From assembly GCA_031180405.1 (NCBI GenBank), contig JAPSLU010000017.1:1-37055 (forward strand): 37,055 bases of DNA, given 5' to 3'. This document shows positions 21,744 to 29,424 of the stretch, piece by piece. A program made the position numbers and the translations under genes. Under the pieces are notes generated by a model that saw nothing but the letters and a program-made list of their open reading frames with translations, was not told the origin of the DNA and searched no databases. Source of the stretch: Bacillus sp. (in: firmicutes) (GTDB taxonomy: Bacteria > Bacillota > Bacilli > Bacillales > Bacillaceae). The first letter of the stretch is position 1. Each line of letters starts with the position of its first letter.

Positions 21744-24700
21744 ATGAATAAGCTTTTCATATTGGAAGGTCAATCAGAAGGGCTTCTTGCTGTGTTGCAA
21801 AACGACAACAGCAAGAAATGCCCTTTTTTTGATGCCATTCACACAGAACAATTAAATAAAGATCATACTTTTGAATTTTCAGTTCCTGCAGATCATGAAG
21901 CGGCTGCACATGTGAAGGAAAACAATCTTGTCACATTCAAAGATGAAGATGGAGATTTTCAGTTATTCCAGATTTACAAAATCGAGGAAGAACATAACGG
22001 AACCGAGATTCTAACAAAGGCTTATGCTGAACACATTTTCTTTGAAATGAATGACGATATTGTTGAGGACTTGCGAACTGTTGATGATACAGCAGACAGC
22101 GCAATGACTGATGCCCTTTCAAAAAGCCGGTTCCAAAAAGGAACTGTTGCGGATCTTGGAAGAAGAACAACAAATTTTTACTATGAATCTGCCGTTTCTT
22201 CTATCCAGAAGATCATTCAAACATGGGGCGGGGAACTGAAGAAGCGCATTTATTTTGACGGTAGCAAGATAACAGGGCGTTTTGTGGATCTCCTTGCAAG
22301 GCGTGGAGCTGATACCGGGAAGCGGTTTGAATTCACAAAAGACTTGATTTCTGTAAAAAGAACTGTTGATACTTCTAACCTGAAAACGGCACTTTATGGG
22401 CGGGGAAAAGGTGAGCAAACCGAAACAGGAGGATATACAAGGCGCATAGGCTTTGCGGATGTGGTTTGGAATGGTTCAGGCCTTGATCCTGTTGATAAGC
22501 CTTTAGGCCAAAAGTGGGTTGGGGATCCGGTAGCCCTTGAACGATTTGGGCGCCTTGATCCTGCAACCGGGCAGAAAAGGCACAGATTTGGAGTATTTGA
22601 GGATGGAGAAGAAACGGATCCACAAGCTTTATTAGATAAAACATGGAATGCCCTTCAAGGTACAAACACACCAAGAATCACTTATGAAATGAACGTTCTG
22701 GACTTGGAACAAGTTGCCGGGCTTTCTCATGAAAAAGTTAGCTTGGGCGATACTGTCCTTGTTATTGATAAAAACTTCACTCCTGAATTAAGGGTTGAAT
22801 CCAGAGTAATAGAAATCAAAAGAGATTTAGCAAATCCCGAAAACACTGAAATCATTCTTGGAAACTTCCTGCCGTTGTTTACTGATCTTGCTTCAAGGCT
22901 GAAAAACATTGAAAGCAAGGTAGATGGCAGAACCGGGGTTTGGGATAATCCCGGAGAAATTGGCCCTATTGATGATAGCGATTTTGCGGATATACTTCCG
23001 GCAAAACCAAATGTAACAGCTTCAGGAGCCTTTTCAAAAGTCATTATTGAATGGGATGCCGATTTAAGTAGTTATGTAAAAGAGTATGAAGTTTACGTTT
23101 CAACAGTTCCTAACTTCACGCCTGACATTTCGAACCTTGTAGCCAGGGCAACGACAAGCGTATTTGTCTATGAAGGCGAACCAAATCAACAATATTACAT
23201 CAGAGTTAGAGGGATGAACAGAGCAGGAACTGCCGGGCCTTTCTCTGATCAAAAAACAGCCACAACAGCAAGGATTAATGCGGGTGATATTACTCCCCAA
23301 GTGATAACAAATGATCTCATTGCTCTAAATGCCAATATAGACGGGGCCAAGATAGCAGATGCTACAATAGGCCGGGCCAAAATCGGAAGCGTGAATGCTG
23401 ATGTTATCGACACAGGTATTTTAAACGCTGCAAGAATTGACGTTAGGGCGCAACTTGGGGCCAATATTTCCACTGTTAAAGATGGTCTTTATGGTTATAT
23501 GAAGCCTGTTACGCTAAACGGTGAAACATGGTATCAATGGAGCGCTTTAAATTCATGGATTTATTTAATGGAAGATACAGACGCGGACCAATATAACAGG
23601 CCTGTTCCAAATGATGGGGATGAAGTTGCATTTGATTTCCTTTTATATGCACAAAACTCAGGAACAGCGCCAAACCTAACAATGGGCATCAGGGTTTATT
23701 TTGAGGATGGGACTTCCTGGCTTGATACTTTTGTATTAAGCAGTATTGTTTCTGTTCCAGCTAATACAGCAAAACGGTGTCAATTTTCAAGAAAGATTCC
23801 TGAAAATGCTTATTCAGGTAAAAAACCTACTTATTGGGAAGTTTATTTTTACACTTCTACATCAGCCACTAAGTTATATGTCCGGGAAACAGACGTAAGA
23901 ATTAGGCTTAGAGGGAACTTAATTGTTCAGGGTGACATTGAAGTGAAAAACCTTAAAGCTTGGGAAGGTTTGAACGTCAATGATCAATTCATAGTTGATG
24001 AAAACGGAAATGTTAAATTTGCCGGAACGCTTGAAGCGGGGGTTTCTATCAATTCACCAACAATCCGAGCTGGGTCTTTTTATGGAGGGAATATTTACAT
24101 GTACGGCACAAGTGCAACTATTCAAACCATGAATGATCCAAATGCGATAACCGAAATAACTCATATTTACAATGGTTCTATATCCCAAAGGAAATATGCT
24201 GCACCCGGTGACTACGAAAATGTCAGAGAAAGCAATATAAGATCCGGAAGGTTTGAGATTTCAAACGGAACAGGCATAAGGGAATCGCTGAGAGATAATG
24301 ACATTGAATATCATATTGACGGAAGCCTTTTTCCTTATGAATACAAGTACGAAGCGGGAGATACAATCCTTGAATCTGGCCTATTGGCTTCTGACATTGT
24401 GGGTCTTAAAGATTCTATGGATGGAGACATAACGGGATGGCCTATGTATATTCATGCCGACAGGTTAGGAATCGGACTAAGTAAAGAAAACTCAACAGAC
24501 CCTGAATATACCGGGCTTTTGCTTGATATTAGACAAGAACGTCTAACAACGACAAAACGAACACAGCTTTCTTCTCCAAACGGGATGAAATTTAACATTC
24601 TGAACTCAGGAGACTTTACTTTTCAAGGGAAAACCCATATTGATGCAGATAGCGATTTACTGCAACTTCATGGCGCTACACATTGTTATATTGAGTTTTT

Positions 24701-25322
24701 CAAAGGCACAACGACAAGAAGCGCTTATTTTGGATTTGGTAGCTCAACTTCTGATGAATTCGCATTTGTGAACGAAAGATCTGGCGGGAATATATTCATT
24801 AGAACAGCCACAGGCGCTCAATTATTGCTTACTGCTGACAATGAGCAGAGATTTCCGAAGTTATACAATAAAACAACAACAGGCGGGGCAAACGTTCATG
24901 TTAATTCCAGCGGTTATCTTTGGCGTTCTTCCTCTGCTCGGAAGTACAAGCTTCAGGAAGAAGCAATTGATCTTGAAGAAGCTAAAAAGATTCTGAATGT
25001 TGATCCTAAAACATGGTACGACAAATACTCGGCTGAAAAGTATGCGGATCTCCTAACAGAAGAATCCAAAGGGGCAGAGATTGATTGGGATGAAGTGGGC
25101 GTGTCTGACGTTATAAGAATTCCCGGATTAGTTGCTGAAGATCTTATTGAAGCGGGGCTTGAAAGATTTGCGGTATACGGCCCTCAAAATGAAAACGGTG
25201 AAAGAGAACTTGAAGAAGTTCAATATGACAGAATCCCTGTTTTATACATTCCTTTAATCAGAGAATTGTTTAACAGGGTTGAAGTATTAGAATCTAAAAT
25301 TGCAAAGGATGGTATTCAATGA
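21744..25322 (+). CDS. Tail endopeptidase-type (Tal) fibre protein with FnIII and S74 chaperone domains
   Basis: 1192 residues, starting at the stop of Dit. The N-terminal part (about 1-400) is the prophage tail endopeptidase/receptor-binding base (LFILEGQSEGLLAVLQN, VDTSNLKTALYGRGKGE). A fibronectin type III domain lies at about 420-510 (NVTASGAFSKVIIEWD to YYIRVRGMNRAG), followed by a repeated coiled connector (DADVIDTGILNAARID-like), a beta-rich fibre region, and from about 1064 the Peptidase S74 intramolecular chaperone (SARKYKLQEEAIDLEEAKKIL to LIRELFNRVEVLE). The S74 domain helps trimerise the fibre and then cleaves itself off. The visible Ser and Lys (SSARKYK) fit this. Confidence 0.85.
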   Translation: MNKLFILEGQSEGLLAVLQNDNSKKCPFFDAIHTEQLNKDHTFEFSVPADHEAAAHVKENNLVTFKDEDGDFQLFQIYKIEEEHNGTEILTKAYAEHIFFEMNDDIVEDLRTVDDTADSAMTDALSKSRFQKGTVADLGRRTTNFYYESAVSSIQKIIQTWGGELKKRIYFDGSKITGRFVDLLARRGADTGKRFEFTKDLISVKRTVDTSNLKTALYGRGKGEQTETGGYTRRIGFADVVWNGSGLDPVDKPLGQKWVGDPVALERFGRLDPATGQKRHRFGVFEDGEETDPQALLDKTWNALQGTNTPRITYEMNVLDLEQVAGLSHEKVSLGDTVLVIDKNFTPELRVESRVIEIKRDLANPENTEIILGNFLPLFTDLASRLKNIESKVDGRTGVWDNPGEIGPIDDSDFADILPAKPNVTASGAFSKVIIEWDADLSSYVKEYEVYVSTVPNFTPDISNLVARATTSVFVYEGEPNQQYYIRVRGMNRAGTAGPFSDQKTATTARINAGDITPQVITNDLIALNANIDGAKIADATIGRAKIGSVNADVIDTGILNAARIDVRAQLGANISTVKDGLYGYMKPVTLNGETWYQWSALNSWIYLMEDTDADQYNRPVPNDGDEVAFDFLLYAQNSGTAPNLTMGIRVYFEDGTSWLDTFVLSSIVSVPANTAKRCQFSRKIPENAYSGKKPTYWEVYFYTSTSATKLYVRETDVRIRLRGNLIVQGDIEVKNLKAWEGLNVNDQFIVDENGNVKFAGTLEAGVSINSPTIRAGSFYGGNIYMYGTSATIQTMNDPNAITEITHIYNGSISQRKYAAPGDYENVRESNIRSGRFEISNGTGIRESLRDNDIEYHIDGSLFPYEYKYEAGDTILESGLLASDIVGLKDSMDGDITGWPMYIHADRLGIGLSKENSTDPEYTGLLLDIRQERLTTTKRTQLSSPNGMKFNILNSGDFTFQGKTHIDADSDLLQLHGATHCYIEFFKGTTTRSAYFGFGSSTSDEFAFVNERSGGNIFIRTATGAQLLLTADNEQRFPKLYNKTTTGGANVHVNSSGYLWRSSSARKYKLQEEAIDLEEAKKILNVDPKTWYDKYSAEKYADLLTEESKGAEIDWDEVGVSDVIRIPGLVAEDLIEAGLERFAVYGPQNENGERELEEVQYDRIPVLYIPLIRELFNRVEVLESKIAKDGIQ

Positions 25323-25522
25323 GCGAACAAAAACAAACAATTTCTATAGATCCTTATCTTCAAAATGAACTTGGAAAACTAAAATACGAAAATATAATCT
25401 TGAAGGCACAATTTGATAATGTGGTTTCTCAAAACAATGAATTGCAGCAGAAAATCCAGGAACTTGAAAACAAACTAATTGATTTCAAGGGAGCAAATGA
25501 TACAGCAGAACCTAAAAATTAA
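25319..25522 (+). CDS. Small coiled-coil protein, 67 aa
   Basis: ATG overlaps the fibre gene stop (ATGA). The middle is a heptad-patterned helix (ENIILKAQFDNVVSQNNELQ, KIQELENKLID) with a polar tail ending AEPKN. Short coiled-coil proteins between fibre and lysis genes, XkdX-like in position, are often fibre-accessory proteins. No definite family is seen. Confidence 0.6.
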   Translation: MSEQKQTISIDPYLQNELGKLKYENIILKAQFDNVVSQNNELQQKIQELENKLIDFKGANDTAEPKN

Positions 25523-25557
25523 GGGTTCATTTTTTGCCTTCAAAGGAGGAAATTTAA

Positions 25558-25836
25558 ATGACGCAAGAGGCGATACCCGTAAACACATATAATCAAGAAC
25601 TTGCTGAATTGAAGGGTGATATAAAAGATATTGAGCTCCGTGTTAACAAATTGGAAAGAGTAACAGACCGACATGATCAGCAGATTACTTCCATAAATGA
25701 AAAGCTCAATAAAATTGATGAAAATACAACATGGATCAAAAGAACAATTACAGGAGCTATTATTACAGCGATTTGCACCGGTATTATCGGGGGGGCAATC
25801 GCTATTTTTTATAACGTTTTAAGAGGAGGGCAATAG
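25558..25836 (+). CDS. xhlA: XhlA-like haemolysin/holin partner
   Basis: 92 residues. AAAGGAGGAAA precedes the ATG at ideal distance. The N-terminal amphipathic helix (ELAELKGDIKDIELRVNKLE) is followed by ERVTDRHDQQITSINEKLNKID and a C-terminal membrane helix (TGAIITAICTGIIGGAIAIF). This is the architecture of XhlA from PBSX, a membrane protein that cooperates with the holin in lysis. It lies directly before the holin gene. Confidence 0.8.
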   Translation: MTQEAIPVNTYNQELAELKGDIKDIELRVNKLERVTDRHDQQITSINEKLNKIDENTTWIKRTITGAIITAICTGIIGGAIAIFYNVLRGGQ

Positions 25837-25837
25837 A

Positions 25838-26104
25838 TTGATAAATTGGAAGGTTCGCTTTAAAAATCCTGTGTTTCTTGCACAATTATTTCTAGCTTTT
25901 TTTGCACCGATACTAGGATACTATGGGTTAACAGCACAGGACCTCACTACTTGGGGTTCTGTTTTTAATTTGCTAGTAGGAGCTTTTTCAAATCCGTATG
26001 TTTTATTGCTGATTGTGGTGAGTATGTGGAATGCCTTAAATGATCCTACAACGAAGGGAATTGAGGATAGTCAACAAGCTAAACGCTATCAATGGCCAAA
26101 ATAA
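25838..26104 (+). CDS. Phi-LC3-family holin
   Basis: 88 residues from TTG 25838, with GAGGAGGG 10 bases upstream. The product (MINWKVRFKNPVFLAQLFL, then a second hydrophobic span NPYVLLLIVVSMWNALNDPTTKG) matches the phi-LC3 holin family: two spans, DPTTKG turn and a basic C-terminus. It makes the membrane hole that lets the amidase reach the wall. A wobble-containing terminator hairpin follows (26105-26129). Confidence 0.88.
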   Translation: MINWKVRFKNPVFLAQLFLAFFAPILGYYGLTAQDLTTWGSVFNLLVGAFSNPYVLLLIVVSMWNALNDPTTKGIEDSQQAKRYQWPK

Positions 26105-26129
26105 GCTGCCCTTCTGGGTGGCTTTTCTT
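26105..26129 (+). terminator. Terminator hairpin after the holin
   Basis: GCTGCCC (26105-26111) pairs with GGGTGGC (26116-26122), two G-T pairs, loop TTCT, then TTTTCTT. It may reduce, not abolish, read-through into the amidase gene. Confidence 0.6.
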
Positions 26130-26147
26130 ATGCCTTGAAAGGGGGGA

Positions 26148-26234
26148 TTGTTATCTGAAAAGGGAGGGACAGTAGTACAAGTAGTTGATAGATTGGTGAA
26201 TAAAAATATTATTAGAGGTGATAAAATATGGTAA
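26148..26234 (+). CDS. Possible 28-aa leader peptide of the amidase gene
   Basis: A TTG at 26148 follows AAGGGGGGA and reads LLSEKGGTVVQVVDRL, then VNKNIIRGDKIW, ending at TAA 26232-26234, 7 bases into the amidase gene. The strong ribosome binding site before a TTG and the overlap with the amidase start suggest it may set amidase translation by coupling. No homology is known to me. It could be fortuitous. Confidence 0.3.
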   Translation: MLSEKGGTVVQVVDRLVNKNIIRGDKIW

Positions 26235-26917
26235 AACTCTTTATTGATCCAGGTCACGGTGGCACAGATCCAGGTGCGGTAGGAAATGGTCTTCAGGAAA
26301 AGAATTTAACACTTCAGATTGCTACACGTATTAAAGATATTTTAACCCTTGAATATGATAATGTTTTAATCCGCATGAGCCGAACTGGAGATCAAACAGT
26401 ATCTTTATCTGAGCGTACAAATGCTGCCAATGCATGGGGAGCTGATTTCTTCTTGTCAGTCCACATTAACGCAGGCGGGGGAACAGGTTATGAAGATTAC
26501 GTTTATCCAGGAGTTGGAGCACCAACTACCACTTATCAAAATAACATTCATGCTGAAGTAATTAAACTGGTTGATTTTAATGATCGTGGCAAAAAGCAGG
26601 CAAACTTCCATGTGTTAAGGGAAACCAACATGCCAGCTTTATTAATTGAAAATGGCTTTATTGATAATGCCAATGATGCAGCGAAGCTAAAATCAAGCAG
26701 CTTTATTGAGAATTTGGCACGTGGCCATGTTAACGGTATTGTGAAAAGCTTCAATCTTCCACGGAAAAGTTCAGCTGTTTATCATACTGTTGTGTCTGGT
26801 GATACTGTTTATTCACTGAGCAGAACTTACGGAAGCACTGTACAGCAAATTAAGGATTGGAACAACCTTGATGAAAATTATACGATTTATGTAGGGCAAG
26901 TGCTTCGTGTAAAATAA
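26228..26917 (+). CDS. Endolysin: N-acetylmuramoyl-L-alanine amidase with LysM
   Basis: 229 residues, GAGGTG before ATG 26228. The Amidase_3 domain (1-175) contains the zinc ligands H10 (DPGHGG), E24 (LQEKNL) and H79 (SVHINA), plus the catalytic E141 (LLIENGF). The C-terminal LysM (about 186-229, YHTVVSGDTVYSLSRTYGST to IYVGQVLRVK) binds peptidoglycan. It cuts the amide bond between muramic acid and the peptide stem, opening the wall after holin action. All key residues are intact. Confidence 0.95.
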   Translation: MVKLFIDPGHGGTDPGAVGNGLQEKNLTLQIATRIKDILTLEYDNVLIRMSRTGDQTVSLSERTNAANAWGADFFLSVHINAGGGTGYEDYVYPGVGAPTTTYQNNIHAEVIKLVDFNDRGKKQANFHVLRETNMPALLIENGFIDNANDAAKLKSSSFIENLARGHVNGIVKSFNLPRKSSAVYHTVVSGDTVYSLSRTYGSTVQQIKDWNNLDENYTIYVGQVLRVK

Positions 26918-26925
26918 ATTGAATT

Positions 26926-26949
26926 AGCCCTTCTCATACAAGAGGGGCT
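26926..26949 (+). terminator. Hairpin after the endolysin gene
   Basis: AGCCCTTCT (26926-26934) pairs with AGAGGGGCT (26941-26949), one G-T pair. The following bases (TAAGTAATTCT) are only moderately T-rich, so it may stop late transcription incompletely. A stronger terminator follows at 26994. Confidence 0.5.
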
Positions 26950-26993
26950 TAAGTAATTCTATTAAGCTAATACGACGTAAAAATGAAAAATGA

Positions 26994-27026
26994 GCGCTAA
27001 TTCTTATTCAAGAATAGCGCCCTTTT
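26994..27026 (+). terminator. Strong intrinsic terminator ending the late operon
   Basis: GCGCTAATTCTT (26994-27005) pairs with AAGAATAGCGC (27010-27020) with one bulge, followed by CCTTTT. The region 27030-27170 holds no gene I can support. Confidence 0.65.
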
Positions 27027-27178
27027 CCGTTGATTTCAGTAGAATTGGTTCAACATACATACCTGTCATCTCATTATATGGTAAAACAAAATTCACTTAA
27101 TCTAATTAGGAGCTAACAGGATATTGGATGGAATAAGCAAAATGTTAAAAAGGTTTACATATAAAAAATTTACTATAT

Positions 27179-27207
27179 TTTACTTTTTTTGAAAAATATA
27201 GTATTAT
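27179..27207 (+). promoter_or_regulatory. Promoter of the secreted-protein gene
   Basis: TTTACT (27179-27184) and TATTAT (27202-27207) are spaced by exactly 17 bases within a very AT-rich stretch, 40 bases before ATG 27248. It makes this gene independent of the late operon. Confidence 0.5.
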
Positions 27208-27247
27208 TAAAATTGTCAGAATAATACCAAGAAAGGTAGTGAAGTAA

Positions 27248-27976
27248 ATGAAAAAGTTTGTATCCATATTTATGACCCTTTTGCTTGTTCTCAGTTCCTT
27301 TGGGACAATGGCCTCTGCTACAAGTCAATCGTTCAAAGAGAAAGAAAAAATGGTAGAAGAAAGCTTTAATTATTCAATTAAGTCTGCTAAAGGTGATGAA
27401 AAGGAAAAGCTTAAAACTGACTTAGCAAAATTTAAAAAACTATCAAAAGAAGATAAAAAGAAGTTTATTAGTTACATGTTTGATCCAGAGGTAACAAGCA
27501 CCATTGCAGAATCAATATCTGAAGTTGAACCAGGTGAAACAAAGGCACTAAAAAATGGTGACATTGTATTATCGGCTACATATGAAGAATCTGACGTTGA
27601 GGCACCAGCCCTAGAAGAAGGGAACATTCAACCCTTAGCCACTACCTATTATAAAAAAGCTTGGTACAAAAGGGGGGTAAGCTTTTTAGGACTTACAGTC
27701 CTTGAAGTATACGCTCAAGTAAATTATACTCATAATGGAAGTAAAGTTCTATCTACATATGGATGTGATGCCTATACTTCCCGCAATCTAAACCCGACTG
27801 TAGATTATGAGTGGGGAAGATGTATCAGAAATCATAGTAGCTCCCAAGCTTGGGCAACTGCCTCGGTAAAATGGAGTGCAATTTATAGTGGATTAGGAAT
27901 TGTTTATGCAAACCATGAGGTTAGAGTGTGGGGTAACTACAAAAACCAATCGGGAGGAAGTGTAACTAAACTATGA
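27248..27976 (+). CDS. Secreted protein with signal peptide (lysogenic conversion gene)
   Basis: 242 residues. The N-terminus (KKFVSIFMTLLLVLSSFG, then MASA) is a classic signal peptide with a cleavage site after the ASA at about 22-24. A lysine-rich helical region follows (EKEKLKTDLAKFKKLSKEDK). From about 130 there is a compact aromatic beta-rich domain (YYKKAWYKRGVSFLGLTVLE, CDAYTSRNLNPTVDYEWGRC, ATASVKWSAI) with two Cys that may pair. AT-rich composition, its own promoter and the following tiny membrane gene suggest an acquired gene acting outside the cell. No specific family recognised. Confidence 0.65.
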   Translation: MKKFVSIFMTLLLVLSSFGTMASATSQSFKEKEKMVEESFNYSIKSAKGDEKEKLKTDLAKFKKLSKEDKKKFISYMFDPEVTSTIAESISEVEPGETKALKNGDIVLSATYEESDVEAPALEEGNIQPLATTYYKKAWYKRGVSFLGLTVLEVYAQVNYTHNGSKVLSTYGCDAYTSRNLNPTVDYEWGRCIRNHSSSQAWATASVKWSAIYSGLGIVYANHEVRVWGNYKNQSGGSVTKL

Positions 27977-27996
27977 GTAGTGAAGGGGCAAACAGA

Positions 27997-28095
27997 ATGT
28001 TTAAATCTAAGAGACTAAGAAATATTATAGTTGGAATCTTAATCGCCCTACTAATAGCAGTTATACTAGGAGCATTAACAGTTAACTCTTTATAG
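27997..28095 (+). CDS. 32-40-aa single-span membrane peptide paired with the secreted protein
   Basis: An ORF starts at ATG 27973, overlapping the stop of the secreted-protein gene (ATGA), and an internal ATG 27997 has AAGGGG 9 bases upstream. From either start it encodes RLRNIIVGILIALLIAVILG, one membrane span, and ends NSL. A strong terminator follows at 28119. Co-transcription with a secreted protein raises the possibility of an immunity or export helper, but this is speculation. Confidence 0.5.
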   Translation: MFKSKRLRNIIVGILIALLIAVILGALTVNSL

Positions 28096-28118
28096 ATATA
28101 AATAAAGTTGTTCCATGG

Positions 28119-28146
28119 CCAGCAGCTAATTACTGCTGGTTTTTTA
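28119..28146 (+). terminator. Strong intrinsic terminator
   Basis: CCAGCAG (28119-28125) pairs perfectly with CTGCTGG (28133-28139), followed by TTTTTT. It ends the secreted-protein/membrane-peptide operon. Confidence 0.85.
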
Positions 28147-28204
28147 ATTAAGCTTATAAGTCACGCTCTTTTATTCATTTTGATCTAATAATGGAAGTGT
28201 CATA

Positions 28205-28312
28205 TCAAGGAACAACAACTAGAAGTGTCCAAGCAATTAGTACAAGTACGAAACTTCCTAGATTAAGTAAAACAACTATGTTTAATTTCCCTTTTTGCAT
28301 TTTTTTCTTCAT
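28205..28312 (-). CDS. 35-aa membrane peptide
   Basis: Minus strand, ATG 28312. It reads MKKKMQKGKLNIVVLLNLG, then SFVLVLIAWTLLVVVP: a basic N-terminus and one hydrophobic helix. There is no strong ribosome binding site. Its composition is plausible for a tiny membrane peptide, but evidence is only the frame and hydrophobicity. Confidence 0.35.
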   Translation of the reverse strand: MKKKMQKGKLNIVVLLNLGSFVLVLIAWTLLVVVP

Positions 28313-28313
28313 A

Positions 28314-28413
28314 CTTGTTCAGCAATTCTGATTTGTTTAATTAAACAATCATCATCTTAATTTAAGCATAAATGACAAACCAAGATGTTCCACTGGCCCG
28401 TTTGCTGAACAAG
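28314..28413. repeat. Widely spaced perfect 12-bp inverted repeat
   Basis: CTTGTTCAGCAA (28314-28325) and its complement TTGCTGAACAAG (28402-28413) flank 76 bases that hold no clear gene. Between and beyond (28330-28490) there is only a short open minus-strand stretch without a good start (VALKSLIKDPVRDVEIL, ending CHLCLN), which may be a gene remnant. Confidence 0.4.
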
Positions 28414-28495
28414 AATTTCTACATCTCGTACAGGATCTTTGATTAAACTTTTCAAAGCCACAAAAGGACTACTTCTTAACTAATAGTTCAAAAAT

Positions 28496-28537
28496 GATTT
28501 ATAAAGCCCTTCTCAATCGAGAGGGGCTTTATAAATC
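28496..28537. terminator. Large bidirectional terminator-like palindrome
   Basis: GATTTATAAAGCCC (28496-28509) plus TTCTC pairs with GAGAGGGGCTTTATAAATC (28519-28537); one mismatch-type pair in 19, loop AATC. The stem is long and A/T-flanked on both strands. It overlaps the last codons of the minus-strand gene at 28529-28756. Confidence 0.75.
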
Positions 28538-28756
28538 AGGAGCATCTTTATTCTCAATAAACCACCCGGCACCTATTTTGGTGATTTTACATCCGGGATA
28601 CTGCTTTTCTAATCTTTTTCTTTCCTTTTTCTCCTTGATCTCCTTTTCAACCTCTGCGCGTTTAATGTTTTCCATGGTTTCATTTAAGGTATTACCTGCC
28701 TTAACAAAACCTAATCTTGGTACATAAACAACTTTTAATTTGTCGCCTACTTTCAT
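28529..28756 (-). CDS. 75-aa basic helical phage protein
   Basis: Minus strand. GAAAGGA supports ATG 28756 rather than the in-frame ATG 28774. Reads MKVGDKLKVVYVPRLGFVKAG, then a charged helix (ENIKRAEVEKEIKEKKERKRLEKQ) and the ending YPGCKITKIGAGWFIENKD. I recall similar small proteins in Bacillus phages, but no known function. It ends in the bidirectional palindrome. Confidence 0.6.
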   Translation of the reverse strand: MKVGDKLKVVYVPRLGFVKAGNTLNETMENIKRAEVEKEIKEKKERKRLEKQYPGCKITKIGAGWFIENKDAPDL

Positions 28757-28844
28757 TATCACACTTCCTTTCACCTAAATATTAAGCAAATATGATAAAA
28801 GTCCTCGTGGCAAAATTGTGAATAATAATGCTCTTTGAAAAGAG

Positions 28845-29333
28845 TTATTTTCTCTTTTTGTTCTTTTTATTTGTATTCTGATGAGGTGTTTTTTTATTTA
28901 ATAGTTTAATAATTTCAGCTTGCTCTTTAATAATTTTATTTTGGTCCTTAATTAAATCTGTTTGTTTTTCAAACCTATCTTTTAAATAAAAATAGTCCTC
29001 TTTTTCGGCTTTTCTTTGTCTAAAGCCTATTAAAAAAATAACAATAGCAAGCCCGAATAAAGTGAAGAAGTTATTATTTTCAATCATGAATGGTCCTAAA
29101 ATATTAAGATAAGGGAAAACAACTATTGACAAGACCCCGATGAAAAGTAAAACTTGCTGAAGTTTGTAAGATTTTTCATTTATGCTAACAACCAGGTCAA
29201 AAATTGCAAAAATTACGGCAGAAAATGTAACGGAGACAACCAATAATTGGTTGTTTCTGAAATCTGGAAAAAAGCCACCGATAGCTATCGAAACACCTAA
29301 AAACATTACTATTTCATTTGTATATCTTCTCAT
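28845..29333 (-). CDS. Membrane protein with cytoplasmic coiled coil, 162 aa
   Basis: Minus strand, ATG 29333 after GGTGGG. Four hydrophobic segments are visible (EIVMFLGVSIAIGGF; LLVVSVTFSAVIFAIFDLVV; LLFIGVLSIVVFPYLNILG; FFTLFGLAIVIFLIGF), then a coiled coil (LKDRFEKQTDLIKDQNKII, KEQAEIIKLLNKK) and a Lys/Asn-rich tail. It is divergent from the PUA-like gene at 29425, with only 91 bases between, so the two may share control. Membrane anchor plus coiled coil resembles effector or sensor proteins of phage exclusion modules. Function not demonstrated. Confidence 0.6.
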   Translation of the reverse strand: MRRYTNEIVMFLGVSIAIGGFFPDFRNNQLLVVSVTFSAVIFAIFDLVVSINEKSYKLQQVLLFIGVLSIVVFPYLNILGPFMIENNNFFTLFGLAIVIFLIGFRQRKAEKEDYFYLKDRFEKQTDLIKDQNKIIKEQAEIIKLLNKKTPHQNTNKKNKKRK

Positions 29334-29369
29334 AATATCCCACCATGTTTAGAAAAAAATTACATTTCA

Positions 29370-29399
29370 TTGTTTTTGTTTATGTTCCTTTATTATAAT
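29370..29399 (+). promoter_or_regulatory. Promoter of the PUA-like gene
   Basis: TTGTTT (29370-29375), 18-base spacer, TATAAT (29394-29399), then GGGGGGA before ATG 29425. A perfect -10 box. Confidence 0.6.
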
Positions 29400-29424
29400 A
29401 TAAAAAGAAAATAGGGGGGATATT

